From contig QOZR01000001.1 of NCBI GenBank assembly GCA_003576685.1, positions 310,001 through 374,000 on the forward strand: a stretch of 64,000 nucleotides of DNA. The letters are read 5' to 3'. Position 1 is the first letter of the stretch. Each line of letters begins with the position of its first letter. Positions 61,636 to 64,000 of this stretch are shown piece after piece. Origin of the DNA: Virgifigura deserti. GTDB lineage: Bacteria; Pseudomonadota; Alphaproteobacteria; Dongiales; Dongiaceae. The translations under genes and the position numbers were made by a program. Under the pieces are notes generated by a model. The model worked only from the letters and a program-made list of their open reading frames with translations, ran no database searches and was not told the origin of the DNA.

Positions 61636-62574
61636 TCAGCCGGGTATCGTCAGCGTGAATTGCCCTTCGGTGATGAAACGATCGAGGTCATCCGTGACGC
61701 CGCGAACCTCGACGCCCAGTCGCCACGCGGCGCCAATTTGCTCGATTCGGTATAGATGGTAGCGTGAGCGCCCCTTGCCGATGTCCGGTCTTGCCGAGGC
61801 AGACGGCACGCCGATCACTGGAGCGGAGCCTTTGGGCCGCGGGATCTTGGCGAGGGCGGACCGATGGGTATGGCCGTGAAGGATGAGTTCGGCGCCGGCG
61901 CGCGCGATGACGGCGCAGAAATCGGCACTGTCCAACAGTTGCTTGCGACGCTTCGCCCGCCCGCCGAGCGGCGGGTGATGAATGAGAACCACGCGGAACA
62001 GCTTCCGCTGCCCGAGTTCGGTCAGCCGATCGGCAAGAGCGGCAAGCTGGGCGGCGCCGCAGCGGCCGGCCGCGCTGAAGACAGGTGTCGGGCAAGCCGA
62101 GGAAACACCGACGATGGCGATCGGCCCGCGTAGCCGCACGAAGGGGAAATCTTCGGTCGAGGACACGGGGGTCTCCACCGGGGCGTCTTCGGCCGGGAGA
62201 TTGGCGGCCACGCCAGACATGAACGGCGTCCATTTCCCGAGCGCCGACTCCCACGGCACGCCGACATAGGCGTCATGGTTTCCAGGCACGACGGTGACGA
62301 CGGATGGTTCTCCCAGGCCGTTCAGCCACTCCCGAGCCCTGGTGAACTCCTCCGGCAGGGCGATGTTGGTGATATCCCCGGTGATCGCAATATGATCGGG
62401 GGCCGCCGACCGCAGATCGGCAGCCAGGGTCGGCAGGACCGGACCGTCATGGATCGCCTTGCGATGCGACCGCCAGGAGAGATATCCGAGGGCCCGTTTG
62501 CCGGCCAGGGCGCGAAAGCCCGGAACCGGCATCGACCCTAGGTGCGGATCGGAAAGATGGGCGAGGGTGAACAT
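61636..62574 (-). CDS. Calcineurin-like metallophosphoesterase
   Basis: A 312-residue di-metal phosphoesterase. All five motifs are visible: DPHLG (9-13), ITGDITN near 64, VPGNHDAY near 96, VLIHHPP near 195 and LHGHTH near 233. Members cleave phosphomonoesters or diesters, including nucleotide-lipid pyrophosphates (the LpxH-like branch). Its position in a lipid cluster would fit hydrolysis of a CDP-lipid or head-group phosphate, which is inference. It starts the minus-strand run and is divergent from the second CDP-alcohol phosphotransferase. Confidence 0.88.
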   Translation of the reverse strand: MFTLAHLSDPHLGSMPVPGFRALAGKRALGYLSWRSHRKAIHDGPVLPTLAADLRSAAPDHIAITGDITNIALPEEFTRAREWLNGLGEPSVVTVVPGNHDAYVGVPWESALGKWTPFMSGVAANLPAEDAPVETPVSSTEDFPFVRLRGPIAIVGVSSACPTPVFSAAGRCGAAQLAALADRLTELGQRKLFRVVLIHHPPLGGRAKRRKQLLDSADFCAVIARAGAELILHGHTHRSALAKIPRPKGSAPVIGVPSASARPDIGKGRSRYHLYRIEQIGAAWRLGVEVRGVTDDLDRFITEGQFTLTIPG

Positions 62575-62731
62575 TTTGCGTTAAGGATCGATCCGCTATA
62601 TATGCCCCGTTCATGTCGCTTGCCACCCGACAGGTCAAGTTTTCTTTCCCGAGACCTTGCTTCCGGTCCGCCAAGCGGCCGAATCGGTGTTGTGCGGGCG
62701 ATGAACAAAACGACTTTAGCGAGCCTGTGGG

Positions 62732-63976
62732 TTGAGATCTCAGAATAGTAAGTCAAACATCGAAGCGGGCGCGAACCCGGCCGAACCGAAGCTGGCGGCG
62801 ACGATCCTCGGGGATTGTACCGTATCCCTCTGGGGGTTAACGGCAACCGAACGGCTGAAGCGGAGTTTCGTGCGCGCCGGCGTGGCGGATTGCCGGTCGG
62901 ATGGCGATCCGTTGCCTCAATCCGGTGAGGTCGTTCTGGTCCGCGCGGACTATCTGTTCGAGGAGCGATTGATCCGCGATTTGGTGGCCCGGCCGGGGGT
63001 AATCCTTGCGATCGATCGGCGGACCGAGACCGGCGGATCGGCGCGTGTGGCGGTCGCCGCGCATGTCGACGCGGCTCGTGCCGAACAGGTCGCGGCCGCC
63101 CTCCGCGACGGACCGCTCGGCGGCCAAAATGTCGCCGGTCTGGCTGTCCTTGGTCCGGACGAGGTCGGGTCGGCCTATAATCATGCGCTGCGAAAGCGGA
63201 GCTCGCCCTATGTCCTGTCGCTGACCGACGAACCGCGCGCGGCGATCGAACATCGGATGTTCCATGGCGCCTATAAGGGCGTCACGGACTTCGTCACGAA
63301 ATGGCTTTGGCCGGCACCGGCGCTCGTCGTGACCCGATTGGCGGCGAAGCTGGGCTATTCGCCCAATTTCATTACCGCAATCAGTCTTTTCCTGGTCTTC
63401 GCGGCCATGGGGCTGTTTGCCCAGGGGGAGTTTCTGGCCGGCCTCGTGAGCGCGTGGCTGATGACGTTTCTGGATACGGTCGATGGGAAGTTGGCCCGCG
63501 TGACGCTGACTTCGACACCGATGGGCAACGTATTCGACCACGGCATCGACCTCATCCACCCGCCGTTCTGGTATGTGGCGTGGTGGTACGGGTTGGTGGG
63601 GCCCTTGGGTTCGACGATCGATGGGGAACTCGCGGCGTATCTTGCTCCGGCGCTATGGATCATCGTGGTCGGCTATGTCGTGGGTCGCCTGATGGAGGGG
63701 CTGTTCATCTGGTTATTCCGGATCGAGATCCACGCATGGCGCCCGATCGATTCCGCCTTTCGGCTGTTCACCGCGCGACGCAATCCCAACCTGGCATTGC
63801 TCACGGTCGGCACGCTGTGCGGACGCCCCGACCTCGGATTTCTCGCGGTTGCCGTTTGGACCGTTCTCTCCCTCCTGTTCCACGGCGTCCGGATCTGTCA
63901 GGCGGCGTGGCTGCGCCGGTCCGGCGTGACGCTGCAGTCCTGGCTCTCGGAGGCCGATCGGCGCAAAACCGCATGA
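62732..63976 (+). CDS. CDP-alcohol phosphotransferase with N-terminal nucleotidyltransferase-like domain (paralog), TTG start
   Basis: A protein of up to 414 residues, homologous along its length to the one at 57482. The N-terminal part has LPQSGEVVLVRADYLFEERL and GVILAIDRRTETG, an NTP-transferase-like fold without the catalytic loop. The catalytic motif begins near residue 248: LDTVDGKLARVTLTSTPMGN then VFDHGIDLIHPPFWYVAWWY. YKGVTDFVTKWLWPAP corresponds to the paralog's pre-motif segment. No ATG lies near the conserved start; TTG at 62732 is the best candidate, with a weak GTGGG site. It overlaps the next gene by four bases (ATGA). Confidence 0.85.
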   Translation: MRSQNSKSNIEAGANPAEPKLAATILGDCTVSLWGLTATERLKRSFVRAGVADCRSDGDPLPQSGEVVLVRADYLFEERLIRDLVARPGVILAIDRRTETGGSARVAVAAHVDAARAEQVAAALRDGPLGGQNVAGLAVLGPDEVGSAYNHALRKRSSPYVLSLTDEPRAAIEHRMFHGAYKGVTDFVTKWLWPAPALVVTRLAAKLGYSPNFITAISLFLVFAAMGLFAQGEFLAGLVSAWLMTFLDTVDGKLARVTLTSTPMGNVFDHGIDLIHPPFWYVAWWYGLVGPLGSTIDGELAAYLAPALWIIVVGYVVGRLMEGLFIWLFRIEIHAWRPIDSAFRLFTARRNPNLALLTVGTLCGRPDLGFLAVAVWTVLSLLFHGVRICQAAWLRRSGVTLQSWLSEADRRKTA

Positions 63977-64000
63977 CCCGGATCGGTGTGATCAGCAACC
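63973..64000 (+). CDS. Start of a further gene (possibly diacylglycerol/lipid kinase), cut by window edge
   Basis: The ATG at 63973 overlaps the preceding stop (ATGA) and gives MTRIGVISN before the window ends. RIGVISNP-like openings are common in the diacylglycerol/ceramide kinase fold, which would fit the lipid cluster. Nine residues cannot prove it. Confidence 0.3.

Overview
The window is high-GC DNA from an alphaproteobacterium, probably of the Rhodospirillales or a relative. The evidence is a ChvG/ChvI-type two-component operon, many GGAAC-N16-CGTT promoters of the alphaproteobacterial general stress sigma factor (EcfG), a HisKA_2 kinase, LptF/LptG of the Gram-negative envelope, and two PEP-CTERM exported proteins. 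The order-level placement is inference.

Layout. 1-2.4 kb: a Rieske oxygenase (cut by the window edge), a BetI-like repressor and a PotD-like binding protein, which look like quaternary-amine uptake and catabolism; a palindrome shared by two intergenic regions is a candidate operator. 2.8-5.7 kb: an isomerase/hydratase, acyl-CoA dehydrogenase and DECR-type reductase operon that fits beta-oxidation of unsaturated acyl-CoA. 5.9-8.7 kb: lipoprotein, ChvI and ChvG in an overlapping operon. 9.5-11.4 kb: a divergent MFS exporter and TetR pair. 11.7-14.4 kb: a hypothetical protein, a PEP-CTERM protein and a class II aldolase. 14.7-22.3 kb and 28.6-30.2 kb: a stress zone (PRC-barrel protein, SDR, two-subunit cytochrome oxidase, small lipoproteins, HhH protein, GAF/HisKA_2 kinase, cold-shock protein). 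Nine genes or operons in it are preceded by recognisable EcfG-type promoters. 23-27 kb: LysR/AzoR and AraC/Tat-exported aldo-keto reductase pairs.

30,914-53,053 is a 22.1 kb integrative island in tRNA-Asn(GTT). It is bounded by a 49-bp direct repeat of the tRNA 3' part and has a tyrosine integrase at one end. Paired GGTGACTT sites, 11 bp apart, lie near both ends and are probably integrase arm sites. The tRNA's probable native terminator has been left outside the far end. The island has a satellite-like replication block (HTH/AlpA-like protein, CHC2-Toprim primase, DUF3987 protein, small overlapping genes) and a packaging-like remnant. Its cargo is defensive: a Gabija-like pair (OLD ATPase-TOPRIM plus UvrD-like helicase), a 1347-residue STAND-type NTPase with a C-terminal PD-(D/E)XK nuclease, and an MmeI-like restriction-modification enzyme. 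An orphan TagO/VasI-like secreted protein is also present. The STAND-nuclease gene is my best candidate for an undescribed system. Four tandem ~90-bp repeats lie between TagO and the MmeI gene, with a fifth copy outside the island at 28.5 kb.

53.7-64 kb: a lipid and envelope cluster. It holds two nucleotidyltransferases, a YghO/bacterial-ceramide-synthase-like GNAT protein, a fatty-acid hydroxylase, two paralogous CDP-alcohol phosphotransferases with degenerate N-terminal nucleotidyltransferase domains, LptG/LptF, a HIT protein, a metallophosphoesterase, and the first codons of another gene at the window edge. Together they suggest synthesis of an unusual membrane lipid head group, which is inference.
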